From the NCBI RefSeq assembly GCF_950023065.1, contig NC_088678.1, positions 6,190,580 through 6,254,579 of the forward strand: 64,000 nt of DNA, written 5' to 3'. Below, piece by piece: positions 22,166-36,200 of this stretch. Numbering within the stretch: position 1 is the stretch's first letter; every line of letters begins with the position of its first letter. The position numbers and the translations under genes were made by a program. The notes beneath the pieces were generated by a model, which was not told the DNA's origin, did not search any database, and saw only the letters and a list, made by a program, of their open reading frames with translations. The stretch is from Planococcus citri. Its lineage: Eukaryota > Arthropoda > Insecta > Hemiptera > Pseudococcidae.

Positions 22166-22850
22166 ATCCTCACTCACCTGTCTGGCAAGTTGACAGATGC
22201 GACAAAACCAGGCAGCCACTGACACTTCTCTCTCACACAAAAACTCACATTTCATGCAAGCAAGTGTTGCAAAACCTAGAGTGCACCACTTACAGCGTGT
22301 GGTTGGGTCGCAGGCAGATCTGGCGAACCAACCAGGCAGGTCTGATCCTCGATGGCCGAAATGGATATATCACGATTGTGATGGTGACATACACCATCCC
22401 AGCACACATCTTTGATCAACCGGAACTAGGGGCGTGCGAGACAGTCAGACCAGAAACCACTGGACGGAAACGCAAACGCTAATTCCTGCACCAGCCTATT
22501 ACGACTACCCCTCGCTGGGGTGAGTGCCAGGTTTCCCTCGAATCGTTAGGAACGAATCTCAGCCCCTGACACCCTGTACAGTTTTCACCAGCCCTGCTGA
22601 CTGACGGATCCTTGGGCAAGAGCCCTTACCCGCGGATGCGTTTTCTTCAGCTAACAGAAGACAAACTATCAAGAAATTGCGAGACTCCAGGTTGTTGTGA
22701 AATTTTGGAAAATGTATGGTTGTGGGTTGATATACTACATAATCGACGACAACGGACAAGCCACTTAACCCAAGAAGACTGCCCACAACCGTTCGATCCT
22801 ATATACGAGTACATGCCTTAACACACTCACCACCAGCTCCACCTACACAA
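22166..22850. repeat. Ancestral-type C module, copy 1
   Basis: It contains CGCAGGCAGATCTGGCGA, GGTCTGATCCTCGATGGC, TTTGATCAACCGGAACTA and AAGCTAACAG-type landmarks, all found in the same order in the C modules of the homogeneous array. It is longer than the array C module: it has an additional left part (CACTCACCTGTCTGGCAAG ...) and a right part with CTCACCACCAGCTCCACC. GC content is higher than in the surrounding monomers. A plus-strand frame 22264-22482 (72 codons, ending GRKRKR) runs through it. Confidence 0.75.
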
Positions 22851-23594
22851 CAGTGAAAATGAAAAAACCATACAATCACAAAAAGGAAATGAAGCGTTCA
22901 TCAAAATTTGAACTTGACAAATGAAAAACTGTCCCACTCACTCCAATGTAACAACATAACAATGGCAGATTTCACTCAAACAGCAGATCATCTGATCAAT
23001 ACGTTGAGGATGATTAGGCCCGACTTTGCCAGCAATTACTCAATGCATGCATGTATCTACTAAATTATTTATCTAAATAATTACTAATAAAAACTCAGCA
23101 TCATACACTGAATCCCTTCCAAAACTGAACCTGAAAAGGAAAAATCGCACACATCGGCCCCAATCAGTTTACCCACTCTACATTATGTTTACTGAATTAA
23201 TAACTAAATTACCCGGATAAACTAAGCATATCATTATACCACAAATTCCAACCAAATTTGAACCGGAAAACAGAAAATTGTACCCCTCAGCCCCAATGCT
23301 GCTACATAATGATAGCGCATTCTGGGGCAAAGGGGATTGTTGGGGAAAAAATTGGGCAATCTCAAGGCACAACCTGAGCAGCAATCACCCAATGTATCTG
23401 CTAAACTACATATATCTAAGTTGATCTAAATTACTTGTAAAAACTAACCACTGTCCCCCCCACCCCCAAATGCCATCCAAATTCGAACCTGAAAATGAAA
23501 AATCACTGACACACATCAGCCCTAATCAGTTTACCCACTGTATACATAATTATAATACATAAATTATTGACTAAATTACCCCTGTAAACTAAGC

Positions 23595-24205
23595 ATCCTC
23601 ACTCACCTGTCTGGCAAGTTGACCGATGCGACAAAACCGGGCAGCCACTGAAATTTCTCTCTCACAAAAAAACTCACATTTCACGCAAGCAAGTGTTGCA
23701 AAACCTAGAGTGCACCACTTACTGCGTGCGGTTGGTTCGCAGGCAGATCTGGCGATCCAACCAGGCAGGTGTGATCTTCGATGGCTGAAATGGATATATC
23801 ACGGTTGTGAGGGTGACATACACCATCACAGCACACATCTTTGATCAACCGGAACTACGGGGAGTGCGGGAAACGCAAACGCTAATTCCTGTACCAGCCT
23901 ATTACGACTACCCCTCGCTGGGGTGAGTGCCAGGTTTCCCTCGAATCGTTAGGAACGAATCTCAGCCCCTGACACCCTGTACAGTTTTCACCAGCCCTGC
24001 TGACTGACGGATCCTTGGGCAAGAGCCCGTACCCGCGGATGCGTTTTCCCAAGCTAACAGAAGACAAACTTTCAAACAACCCTACATAATAGATGACAAG
24101 GGACAAGCCACTTAACCCAAGAAGACAGCCCACAACCGTTCGATCCTATATATGTACATGCCCTAACACACTCACCACCAGCTCCACCTACACAACAGTG
24201 AAAAC
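23595..24205. repeat. Ancestral-type C module, copy 2
   Basis: It is homologous to 22166-22850 at an offset of 1,429 bp (for example CTCACCTGTCTGGCAAGTTG in both). It has a deletion around the GGAGTGCGGGAAACGC junction (near 23,865) that removes the segment encoding the ETVRPETTG-like stretch in copy 1, and another deletion after AAGACAAACTTTCAA. The reading frame of copy 1 is therefore not kept. Confidence 0.75.
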
Positions 24206-25800
24206 ACAATCACAAAAAGGAAATAAAGCGTTCCATCAAAATTTGAACCAGACAAATGAAAATTGTCCCACTCTAACTGACTGATGAAAACTCAGCATCA
24301 TACACTAAATCCCTTCCAAAATTGAACCTGAAAAGGAAATATACCGCACACATCAGCCCCAATCGGTTTTTACCCACTCTACATTATGTATACCAAATTA
24401 ATAACTAAATTACCTGGATAAACTAAGCATCATTATACCACAAATTCCCTTCCAAATTTGAAAATGAAAACAGAAAATTGTACCCCTCAGCCCACAATGC
24501 TGCTACATAATGATAGCGCATTCTGGGGCAAAGGGGATTGTTGGGGGAAAAATTGGGCAATCTCGTGGCCAACCTCGGCAGCAATCACCCAATGCCGGTA
24601 TCTGCTGAACTACATAAATATCTAAATTATTCTAAATTACTCATAATCATTAACCATTATATAATAGCACAAATCCCTTCCAAAATTGAACCTGAAATGG
24701 AAAAATCACACCCATCAGCCCCAATCAGTTTACCCACTCCATATATGTACTAAATTAATAACTTAAATTACTTCTGAAAACTAAGAATCTCACACCAAAT
24801 CCCTTCCGAATTTGAACCTGGAAAATGAAAATTGACCATCCCAGTCCAATGTAACAAAATATTACCATGGCACAATTCATGCAAACAGTAGATTATTGGA
24901 CCAATAAGTTGAGAACGATCAGGCATGACATTGCCAGCAATTACTCACTGTATGTAACTTATGTATCTACTAAACTATTTATCTAAATTATTCTAAATTA
25001 CTCATAATCATTAACCATTATATAATAGCACAAATCCCTTCCAAAATTGAACCTGAAATGGAAAAAATCACACCCATCAGCCCCAATCAGTTTACCCACT
25101 CCATATATGTACTGTACTAAATTAATAACTTAAATTACTTCTGAAAACTAAGAATCTCACACCAAATCCCTTCCAAATTTGAACCTGGAAAATGAAAATT
25201 GACCATCCCAGTCCAATGTAACAAAATATTACCATGGCACAATTCATGCAAACAGTAGATTATTGGACCAATAAGTTGAGAACAATCAGGCATGACTTTG
25301 CCAGCAATTACTCACTGTATGTATGTATCTACTAAACTATTTATCTAAATTAATCTAAATTACTCATAATCATTAACCATCATAGCCCAAATCCCTTCCA
25401 AATTTGAACATGAAATGAACAAATCACACCCATCAGCCCCAATCAGTTTACCCACTCCGAGCCTTATACATTAAATCCCTTCCATGTTTGAATCTGAAAC
25501 AAGAAAATTGTACCCCTCAGCCCCAATGCAGCCACATAATAATAGCGCATTTTGGGGGAAGAGGGGATTGTTGGGGAAAAAATTGGGGAAAACATGAGGC
25601 ATAACCTCAGCAGCAATCTCCCAATGTAAGTATCTATTAAACTATTTATCTAAATTAATCTAAATTACTCGTAATCACTAACCATCATAAACCCAATTCC
25701 CTTCTAAAATTGTGTCTGAAATGAAAAAATTGCACCCATCAGTCCCAATCTCTCTACTACATTATGTATAACTAAAATCACTCACACAAACTACACATCA

Positions 25801-27285
25801 TGCGCTTGGATCGCAGGCAGATCTGGCGATCCGAGGGCGGCAGGTCTGATCCTCGATGGCAGGAATGGCAATGTTGCGATTCGTAGGGCTAACATTAACC
25901 ACACCTGCTCCATATCTTTGATCAACCGGAACTAAGGTCGCAGAAAATAGTATTACACTATCAACTACTAGATGGAAAACGCATCCGGTACTCCATGTGC
26001 CAGCCTATCACGGCTACCCCTCTTTATGACTGAATGGGTGGTGTCGCAGGGATGAGTAGTACTCCGCACACTTTTCCCCAGCATGGCCAGGACAGAACAA
26101 TCCGTGGATGCGTGTACTTAAGCTAACAGAATTCAATTTTTCAAGAAATCACAAGAATCCAGATGGTAGTAAAATTTTGATGATAGATGACGATGGACAG
26201 ACACTTAACCTAACAAGGCTGCCCACAACCATTTATATCTAGTACATATGTATATGTCTACACACACACTCCTTGAAACGCTCACCACCAGCCGTACAAT
26301 TTGAACCTGGAAAATGAAAATTGACCCTCTCAGTCCAATGTAACAATATTACAATGGCACAATTCATGCAAACAGTAGATTATTGGACCAATAAGTTGAG
26401 AACGATCAGGCATGACTTTGCCAGCAATTACTCACTGTATGTAACTTATGCATCTACTAAACTATTTATCTAAATTATTCTAAATTACTCATAATCACTA
26501 ACCATTATAATAGCACAAATCCCTTCCAAAATTGAACCTGAAATGGAAAAAATCACACCCATCAGCCCCAATCAGTTTACCCACTCCATATATGTACTGT
26601 ACTAAATTAATAACTTAAATTACTTCTGAAAACTAAGAATCTCACACCAAATCCCTTCCAAATTTGAACCTGGAAAATGAAAATTGACCATCCCAGTCCA
26701 ATGTAACAAAATATTACCATGGCACAATTCATGCAAACAGTAGATTATTGGACCAATAAGTTGAGAACAATCAGGCATGACTTTGCCAGCAATTACTCAC
26801 TGTATGTATGTATCTACTAAACTATTTATCTAAATTAATCTAAATTACTCATAATCATTAACCATCATAGCCCAAATCCCTTCCAAATTTGAACATGAAA
26901 TGAACAAATCACACCCATCAGCCCCAATCAGTTTACCCACTCCGAGCCTTATACATTAAATCCCTTCCATGTTTGAATCTGAAACAAGAAAATTGTACCC
27001 CTCAGCCCCAATGCAGCCACATAATAATAGCGCATTTTGGGGGAAGAGGGGATTGTTGGGGAAAAAATTGGGGAAAACATGAGGCATAACCTCAGCAGCA
27101 ATCTCCCAATGTAAGTATCTATTAAACTATTTATCTAAATTAATCTAAATTACTCGTAATCACTAACCATCATAAACCCAATTCCCTTCTAAAATTGTGT
27201 CTGAAATGAAAAAATTGCACCCATCAGTCCCAATCTCTCTACTACATTATGTATAACTAAAATCACTCACACAAACTACACATCA
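25801..27285. repeat. Representative 1,485-bp unit with seven modules
   Basis: Module order, measured at the TTGAAC-type monomer start: C 25801-26300 (500 bp, GC-richer, unrelated to the others); L1 26301-26531 (231, marker GACCCTCTCAG and GTAACTTATGCATC); S1 26532-26663 (132); L2 26664-26888 (225, marker GACCATCCCAG and GTATGTATGTATC); S2 26889-26972 (84, carrying a 41-bp deletion); L3 26973-27194 (222, marker TTTTGGGGGAAGAGGGG); S3 27195-27285 (91). Long and short monomers share their beginning (CCCTTCCAAA..TTGAAC) and TAAATTA-rich ends, so each L+S pair is about 350-365 bp. Confidence 0.88.
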
Positions 27286-30200
27286 TGCGCTTGGATCGCA
27301 GGCAGATCTGGCGATCCGAGGGCGGCAGGTCTGATCCTCGATGGCAGGAATGGCAATGTTGCGATTCGTAGGGCTAACATTAACCACACCTGCTCCATAT
27401 CTTTGATCAACCGGAACTAAGGTCGCAGAAAATAGTATTACACTATCAACTACTAGATGGAAAACGCATCCGGTACTCCATGTGCCAGCCTATCACGGCT
27501 ACCCCTCTTTATGACTGAATGGGTGGTGTCGCAGGGATGAGTAGTACTCCGCACACTTTTCCCCAGCATGGCCAGGACAGAACAATCCGTGGATGCGTGT
27601 ACTTAAGCTAACAGAATTCAATTTTTCAAGAAATCACAAGAATCCAGATGGTAGTAAAATTTTGATGATAGATGACGATGGACAGACACTTAACCTAACA
27701 AGGCTGCCCACAACCATTTATATCTAGTACATATGTATATGTCTACACACACACTCCTTGAAACGCTCACCACCAGCCGTACAATTTGAACCTGGAAAAT
27801 GAAAATTGACCCTCTCAGTCCAATGTAACAATATTACAATGGCACAATTCATGCAAACAGTAGATTATTGGACCAATAAGTTGAGAACGATCAGGCATGA
27901 CTTTGCCAGCAATTACTCACTGTATGTAACTTATGCATCTACTAAACTATTTATCTAAATTATTCTAAATTACTCATAATCACTAACCATTATAATAGCA
28001 CAAATCCCTTCCAAAATTGAACCTGAAATGGAAAAAATCACACCCATCAGCCCCAATCAGTTTACCCACTCCATATATGTACTGTACTAAATTAATAACT
28101 TAAATTACTTCTGAAAACTAAGAATCTCACACCAAATCCCTTCCAAATTTGAACCTGGAAAATGAAAATTGACCATCCCAGTCCAATGTAACAAAATATT
28201 ACCATGGCACAATTCATGCAAACAGTAGATTATTGGACCAATAAGTTGAGAACAATCAGGCATGACTTTGCCAGCAATTACTCACTGTATGTATGTATCT
28301 ACTAAACTATTTATCTAAATTAATCTAAATTACTCATAATCATTAACCATCATAGCCCAAATCCCTTCCAAATTTGAACATGAAATGAACAAATCACACC
28401 CATCAGCCCCAATCAGTTTACCCACTCCGAGCCTTATACATTAAATCCCTTCCATGTTTGAATCTGAAACAAGAAAATTGTACCCCTCAGCCCCAATGCA
28501 GCCACATAATAATAGCGCATTTTGGGGGAAGAGGGGATTGTTGGGGAAAAAATTGGGGAAAACATGAGGCATAACCTCAGCAGCAATCTCCCAATGTAAG
28601 TATCTATTAAACTATTTATCTAAATTAATCTAAATTACTCGTAATCACTAACCATCATAAACCCAATTCCCTTCTAAAATTGTGTCTGAAATGAAAAAAT
28701 TGCACCCATCAGTCCCAATCTCTCTACTACATTATGTATAACTAAAATCACTCACACAAACTACACATCATGCGCTTGGATCGCAGGCAGATCTGGCGAT
28801 CCGAGGGCGGCAGGTCTGATCCTCGATGGCAGGAATGGCAATGTTGCGATTCGTAGGGCTAACATTAACCACACCTGCTCCATATCTTTGATCAACCGGA
28901 ACTAAGGTCGCAGAAAATAGTATTACACTATCAACTACTAGATGGAAAACGCATCCGGTACTCCATGTGCCAGCCTATCACGGCTACCCCTCTTTATGAC
29001 TGAATGGGTGGTGTCGCAGGGATGAGTAGTACTCCGCACACTTTTCCCCAGCATGGCCAGGACAGAACAATCCGTGGATGCGTGTACTTAAGCTAACAGA
29101 ATTCAATTTTTCAAGAAATCACAAGAATCCAGATGGTAGTAAAATTTTGATGATAGATGACGATGGACAGACACTTAACCTAACAAGGCTGCCCACAACC
29201 ATTTATATCTAGTACATATGTATATGTCTACACACACACTCCTTGAAACGCTCACCACCAGCCGTACAATTTGAACCTGGAAAATGAAAATTGACCCTCT
29301 CAGTCCAATGTAACAATATTACAATGGCACAATTCATGCAAACAGTAGATTATTGGACCAATAAGTTGAGAACGATCAGGCATGACTTTGCCAGCAATTA
29401 CTCACTGTATGTAACTTATGCATCTACTAAACTATTTATCTAAATTATTCTAAATTACTCATAATCACTAACCATTATAATAGCACAAATCCCTTCCAAA
29501 ATTGAACCTGAAATGGAAAAAATCACACCCATCAGCCCCAATCAGTTTACCCACTCCATATATGTACTGTACTAAATTAATAACTTAAATTACTTCTGAA
29601 AACTAAGAATCTCACACCAAATCCCTTCCAAATTTGAACCTGGAAAATGAAAATTGACCATCCCAGTCCAATGTAACAAAATATTACCATGGCACAATTC
29701 ATGCAAACAGTAGATTATTGGACCAATAAGTTGAGAACAATCAGGCATGACTTTGCCAGCAATTACTCACTGTATGTATGTATCTACTAAACTATTTATC
29801 TAAATTAATCTAAATTACTCATAATCATTAACCATCATAGCCCAAATCCCTTCCAAATTTGAACATGAAATGAACAAATCACACCCATCAGCCCCAATCA
29901 GTTTACCCACTCCGAGCCTTATACATTAAATCCCTTCCATGTTTGAATCTGAAACAAGAAAATTGTACCCCTCAGCCCCAATGCAGCCACATAATAATAG
30001 CGCATTTTGGGGGAAGAGGGGATTGTTGGGGAAAAAATTGGGGAAAACATGAGGCATAACCTCAGCAGCAATCTCCCAATGTAAGTATCTATTAAACTAT
30101 TTATCTAAATTAATCTAAATTACTCGTAATCACTAACCATCATAAACCCAATTCCCTTCTAAAATTGTGTCTGAAATGAAAAAATTGCACCCATCAGTCC

Positions 30201-33200
30201 CAATCTCTCTACTACATTATGTATAACTAAAATCACTCACACAAACTACACATCATGCGCTTGGATCGCAGGCAGATCTGGCGATCCGAGGGCGGCAGGT
30301 CTGATCCTCGATGGCAGGAATGCCAATGTTGCGATTCGTAGGGCTAACATTAACCACACCTGCTCCATATCTTTGATCAACCGGAACTAAGGTCGCAGAA
30401 AATAGTATTACACTATCAACTACTAGATGGAAAACGCATCCGGTACTCCATGTGCCAGCCTATCACGGCTACCCCTCTTTATGACTGAATGGGTGGTGTC
30501 GCAGGGATGAGTAGTACTCCGCACACTTTTCCCCAGCATGGCCAGGACAGAACAATCCGTGGATGCGTGTACTTAAGCTAACAGAATTCAATTTTTCAAG
30601 AAATCACAAGAATCCAGATGGTAGTAAAATTTTGATGATAGATGACGATGGACAGACACTTAACCTAACAAGGCTGCCCACAACCATTTATATCTAGTAC
30701 ATATGTATATGTCTACACACACACTCCTTGAAACGCTCACCACCAGCCGTACAATTTGAACCTGGAAAATGAAAATTGACCCTCTCAGTCCAATGTAACA
30801 ATATTACAATGGCACAATTCATGCAAACAGTAGATTATTGGACCAATAAGTTGAGAACGATCAGGCATGACTTTGCCAGCAATTACTCACTGTATGTAAC
30901 TTATGCATCTACTAAACTATTTATCTAAATTATTCTAAATTACTCATAATCACTAACCATTATAATAGCACAAATCCCTTCCAAAATTGAACCTGAAATG
31001 GAAAAAATCACACCCATCAGCCCCAATCAGTTTACCCACTCCATATATGTACTGTACTAAATTAATAACTTAAATTACTTCTGAAAACTAAGAATCTCAC
31101 ACCAAATCCCTTCCAAATTTGAACCTGGAAAATGAAAATTGACCATCCCAGTCCAATGTAACAAAATATTACCATGGCACAATTCATGCAAACAGTAGAT
31201 TATTGGACCAATAAGTTGAGAACAATCAGGCATGACTTTGCCAGCAATTACTCACTGTATGTATGTATCTACTAAACTATTTATCTAAATTAATCTAAAT
31301 TACTCATAATCATTAACCATCATAGCCCAAATCCCTTCCAAATTTGAACATGAAATGAACAAATCACACCCATCAGCCCCAATCAGTTTACCCACTCCGA
31401 GCCTTATACATTAAATCCCTTCCATGTTTGAATCTGAAACAAGAAAATTGTACCCCTCAGCCCCAATGCAGCCACATAATAATAGCGCATTTTGGGGGAA
31501 GAGGGGATTGTTGGGGAAAAAATTGGGGAAAACATGAGGCATAACCTCAGCAGCAATCTCCCAATGTAAGTATCTATTAAACTATTTATCTAAATTAATC
31601 TAAATTACTCGTAATCACTAACCATCATAAACCCAATTCCCTTCTAAAATTGTGTCTGAAATGAAAAAATTGCACCCATCAGTCCCAATCTCTCTACTAC
31701 ATTATGTATAACTAAAATCACTCACACAAACTACACATCATGCGCTTGGATCGCAGGCAGATCTGGCGATCCGAGGGCGGCAGGTCTGATCCTCGATGGC
31801 AGGAATGGCAATGTTGCGATTCGTAGGGCTAACATTAACCACACCTGCTCCATATCTTTGATCAACCGGAACTAAGGTCGCAGAAAATAGTATTACACTA
31901 TCAACTACTAGATGGAAAACGCATCCGGTACTCCATGTGCCAGCCTATCACGGCTACCCCTCTTTATGACTGAATGGGTGGTGTCGCAGGGATGAGTAGT
32001 ACTCCGCACACTTTTCCCCAGCATGGCCAGGACAGAACAATCCGTGGATGCGTGTACTTAAGCTAACAGAATTCAATTTTTCAAGAAATCACAAGAATCC
32101 AGATGGTAGTAAAATTTTGATGATAGATGACGATGGACAGACACTTAACCTAACAAGGCTGCCCACAACCATTTATATCTAGTACATATGTATATGTCTA
32201 CACACACACTCCTTGAAACGCTCACCACCAGCCGTACAATTTGAACCTGGAAAATGAAAATTGACCCTCTCAGTCCAATGTAACAATATTACAATGGCAC
32301 AATTCATGCAAACAGTAGATTATTGGACCAATAAGTTGAGAACGATCAGGCATGACTTTGCCAGCAATTACTCACTGTATGTAACTTATGCATCTACTAA
32401 ACTATTTATCTAAATTATTCTAAATTACTCATAATCACTAACCATTATAATAGCACAAATCCCTTCCAAAATTGAACCTGAAATGGAAAAAATCACACCC
32501 ATCAGCCCCAATCAGTTTACCCACTCCATATATGTACTGTACTAAATTAATAACTTAAATTACTTCTGAAAACTAAGAATCTCACACCAAATCCCTTCCA
32601 AATTTGAACCTGGAAAATGAAAATTGACCATCCCAGTCCAATGTAACAAAATATTACCATGGCACAATTCATGCAAACAGTAGATTATTGGACCAATAAG
32701 TTGAGAACAATCAGGCATGACTTTGCCAGCAATTACTCACTGTATGTATGTATCTACTAAACTATTTATCTAAATTAATCTAAATTACTCATAATCATTA
32801 ACCATCATAGCCCAAATCCCTTCCAAATTTGAACATGAAATGAACAAATCACACCCATCAGCCCCAATCAGTTTACCCACTCCGAGCCTTATACATTAAA
32901 TCCCTTCCATGTTTGAATCTGAAACAAGAAAATTGTACCCCTCAGCCCCAATGCAGCCACATAATAATAGCGCATTTTGGGGGAAGAGGGGATTGTTGGG
33001 GAAAAAATTGGGGAAAACATGAGGCATAACCTCAGCAGCAATCTCCCAATGTAAGTATCTATTAAACTATTTATCTAAATTAATCTAAATTACTCGTAAT
33101 CACTAACCATCATAAACCCAATTCCCTTCTAAAATTGTGTCTGAAATGAAAAAATTGCACCCATCAGTCCCAATCTCTCTACTACATTATGTATAACTAA

Positions 33201-36200
33201 AATCACTCACACAAACTACACATCATGCGCTTGGATCGCAGGCAGATCTGGCGATCCGAGGGCGGCAGGTCTGATCCTCGATGGCAGGAATGGCAATGTT
33301 GCGATTCGTAGGGCTAACATTAACCACACCTGCTCCATATCTTTGATCAACCGGAACTAAGGTCGCAGAAAATAGTATTACACTATCAACTACTAGATGG
33401 AAAACGCATCCGGTACTCCATGTGCCAGCCTATCACGGCTACCCCTCTTTATGACTGAATGGGTGGTGTCGCAGGGATGAGTAGTACTCCGCACACTTTT
33501 CCCCAGCATGGCCAGGACAGAACAATCCGTGGATGCGTGTACTTAAGCTAACAGAATTCAATTTTTCAAGAAATCACAAGAATCCAGATGGTAGTAAAAT
33601 TTTGATGATAGATGACGATGGACAGACACTTAACCTAACAAGGCTGCCCACAACCATTTATATCTAGTACATATGTATATGTCTACACACACACTCCTTG
33701 AAACGCTCACCACCAGCCGTACAATTTGAACCTGGAAAATGAAAATTGACCCTCTCAGTCCAATGTAACAATATTACAATGGCACAATTCATGCAAACAG
33801 TAGATTATTGGACCAATAAGTTGAGAACGATCAGGCATGACTTTGCCAGCAATTACTCACTGTATGTAACTTATGCATCTACTAAACTATTTATCTAAAT
33901 TATTCTAAATTACTCATAATCACTAACCATTATAATAGCACAAATCCCTTCCAAAATTGAACCTGAAATGGAAAAAATCACACCCATCAGCCCCAATCAG
34001 TTTACCCACTCCATATATGTACTGTACTAAATTAATAACTTAAATTACTTCTGAAAACTAAGAATCTCACACCAAATCCCTTCCAAATTTGAACCTGGAA
34101 AATGAAAATTGACCATCCCAGTCCAATGTAACAAAATATTACCATGGCACAATTCATGCAAACAGTAGATTATTGGACCAATAAGTTGAGAACAATCAGG
34201 CATGACTTTGCCAGCAATTACTCACTGTATGTATGTATCTACTAAACTATTTATCTAAATTAATCTAAATTACTCATAATCATTAACCATCATAGCCCAA
34301 ATCCCTTCCAAATTTGAACATGAAATGAACAAATCACACCCATCAGCCCCAATCAGTTTACCCACTCCGAGCCTTATACATTAAATCCCTTCCATGTTTG
34401 AATCTGAAACAAGAAAATTGTACCCCTCAGCCCCAATGCAGCCACATAATAATAGCGCATTTTGGGGGAAGAGGGGATTGTTGGGGAAAAAATTGGGGAA
34501 AACATGAGGCATAACCTCAGCAGCAATCTCCCAATGTAAGTATCTATTAAACTATTTATCTAAATTAATCTAAATTACTCGTAATCACTAACCATCATAA
34601 ACCCAATTCCCTTCTAAAATTGTGTCTGAAATGAAAAAATTGCACCCATCAGTCCCAATCTCTCTACTACATTATGTATAACTAAAATCACTCACACAAA
34701 CTACACATCATGCGCTTGGATCGCAGGCAGATCTGGCGATCCGAGGGCGGCAGGTCTGATCCTCGATGGCAGGAATGGCAATGTTGCGATTCGTAGGGCT
34801 AACATTAACCACACCTGCTCCATATCTTTGATCAACCGGAACTAAGGTCGCAGAAAATAGTATTACACTATCAACTACTAGATGGAAAACGCATCCGGTA
34901 CTCCATGTGCCAGCCTATCACGGCTACCCCTCTTTATGACTGAATGGGTGGTGTCGCAGGGATGAGTAGTACTCCGCACACTTTTCCCCAGCATGGCCAG
35001 GACAGAACAATCCGTGGATGCGTGTACTTAAGCTAACAGAATTCAATTTTTCAAGAAATCACAAGAATCCAGATGGTAGTAAAATTTTGATGATAGATGA
35101 CGATGGACAGACACTTAACCTAACAAGGCTGCCCACAACCATTTATATCTAGTACATATGTATATGTCTACACACACACTCCTTGAAACGCTCACCACCA
35201 GCCGTACAATTTGAACCTGGAAAATGAAAATTGACCCTCTCAGTCCAATGTAACAATATTACAATGGCACAATTCATGCAAACAGTAGATTATTGGACCA
35301 ATAAGTTGAGAACGATCAGGCATGACTTTGCCAGCAATTACTCACTGTATGTAACTTATGCATCTACTAAACTATTTATCTAAATTATTCTAAATTACTC
35401 ATAATCACTAACCATTATAATAGCACAAATCCCTTCCAAAATTGAACCTGAAATGGAAAAAATCACACCCATCAGCCCCAATCAGTTTACCCACTCCATA
35501 TATGTACTGTACTAAATTAATAACTTAAATTACTTCTGAAAACTAAGAATCTCACACCAAATCCCTTCCAAATTTGAACCTGGAAAATGAAAATTGACCA
35601 TCCCAGTCCAATGTAACAAAATATTACCATGGCACAATTCATGCAAACAGTAGATTATTGGACCAATAAGTTGAGAACAATCAGGCATGACTTTGCCAGC
35701 AATTACTCACTGTATGTATGTATCTACTAAACTATTTATCTAAATTAATCTAAATTACTCATAATCATTAACCATCATAGCCCAAATCCCTTCCAAATTT
35801 GAACATGAAATGAACAAATCACACCCATCAGCCCCAATCAGTTTACCCACTCCGAGCCTTATACATTAAATCCCTTCCATGTTTGAATCTGAAACAAGAA
35901 AATTGTACCCCTCAGCCCCAATGCAGCCACATAATAATAGCGCATTTTGGGGGAAGAGGGGATTGTTGGGGAAAAAATTGGGGAAAACATGAGGCATAAC
36001 CTCAGCAGCAATCTCCCAATGTAAGTATCTATTAAACTATTTATCTAAATTAATCTAAATTACTCGTAATCACTAACCATCATAAACCCAATTCCCTTCT
36101 AAAATTGTGTCTGAAATGAAAAAATTGCACCCATCAGTCCCAATCTCTCTACTACATTATGTATAACTAAAATCACTCACACAAACTACACATCATGCGC

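Larger units (their letters stand above)
21105..25025. repeat. Diverged, older part of the satellite family
   Basis: Monomers beginning AAATCCCTTCCAAATTTGAAC alternate in long form (with TACCCCTCAGCCCCAATG and CAGCAATCACCCAATG) and short form (with CATCAGCCCCAATCAGTTT), as in the homogeneous array to the right, but with many substitutions and indels. Two copies of the GC-richer C module (22,166 and 23,595) are spaced 1,429 bp. The part from about 24,600 to 25,025 is intermediate: an L/S pair is directly repeated at about 361 bp and approaches the array consensus. Short open frames of 60-86 codons exist here on both strands but share no recognisable protein, and I do not call them genes. Confidence 0.85.

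Noticed and set aside
21390..24753. Short frames of 60-86 codons in the diverged satellite, some similar to each other
   Set aside because: Their similarity follows from the DNA repeat itself. They are not kept in the homogeneous array, and they lack start or stop conservation.
25801..26300. CENP-B box in the C module
   Set aside because: I looked for TTCG....A..CGGG in the unit; the only TTCG context (GATTCGTAGGGC) does not fit.
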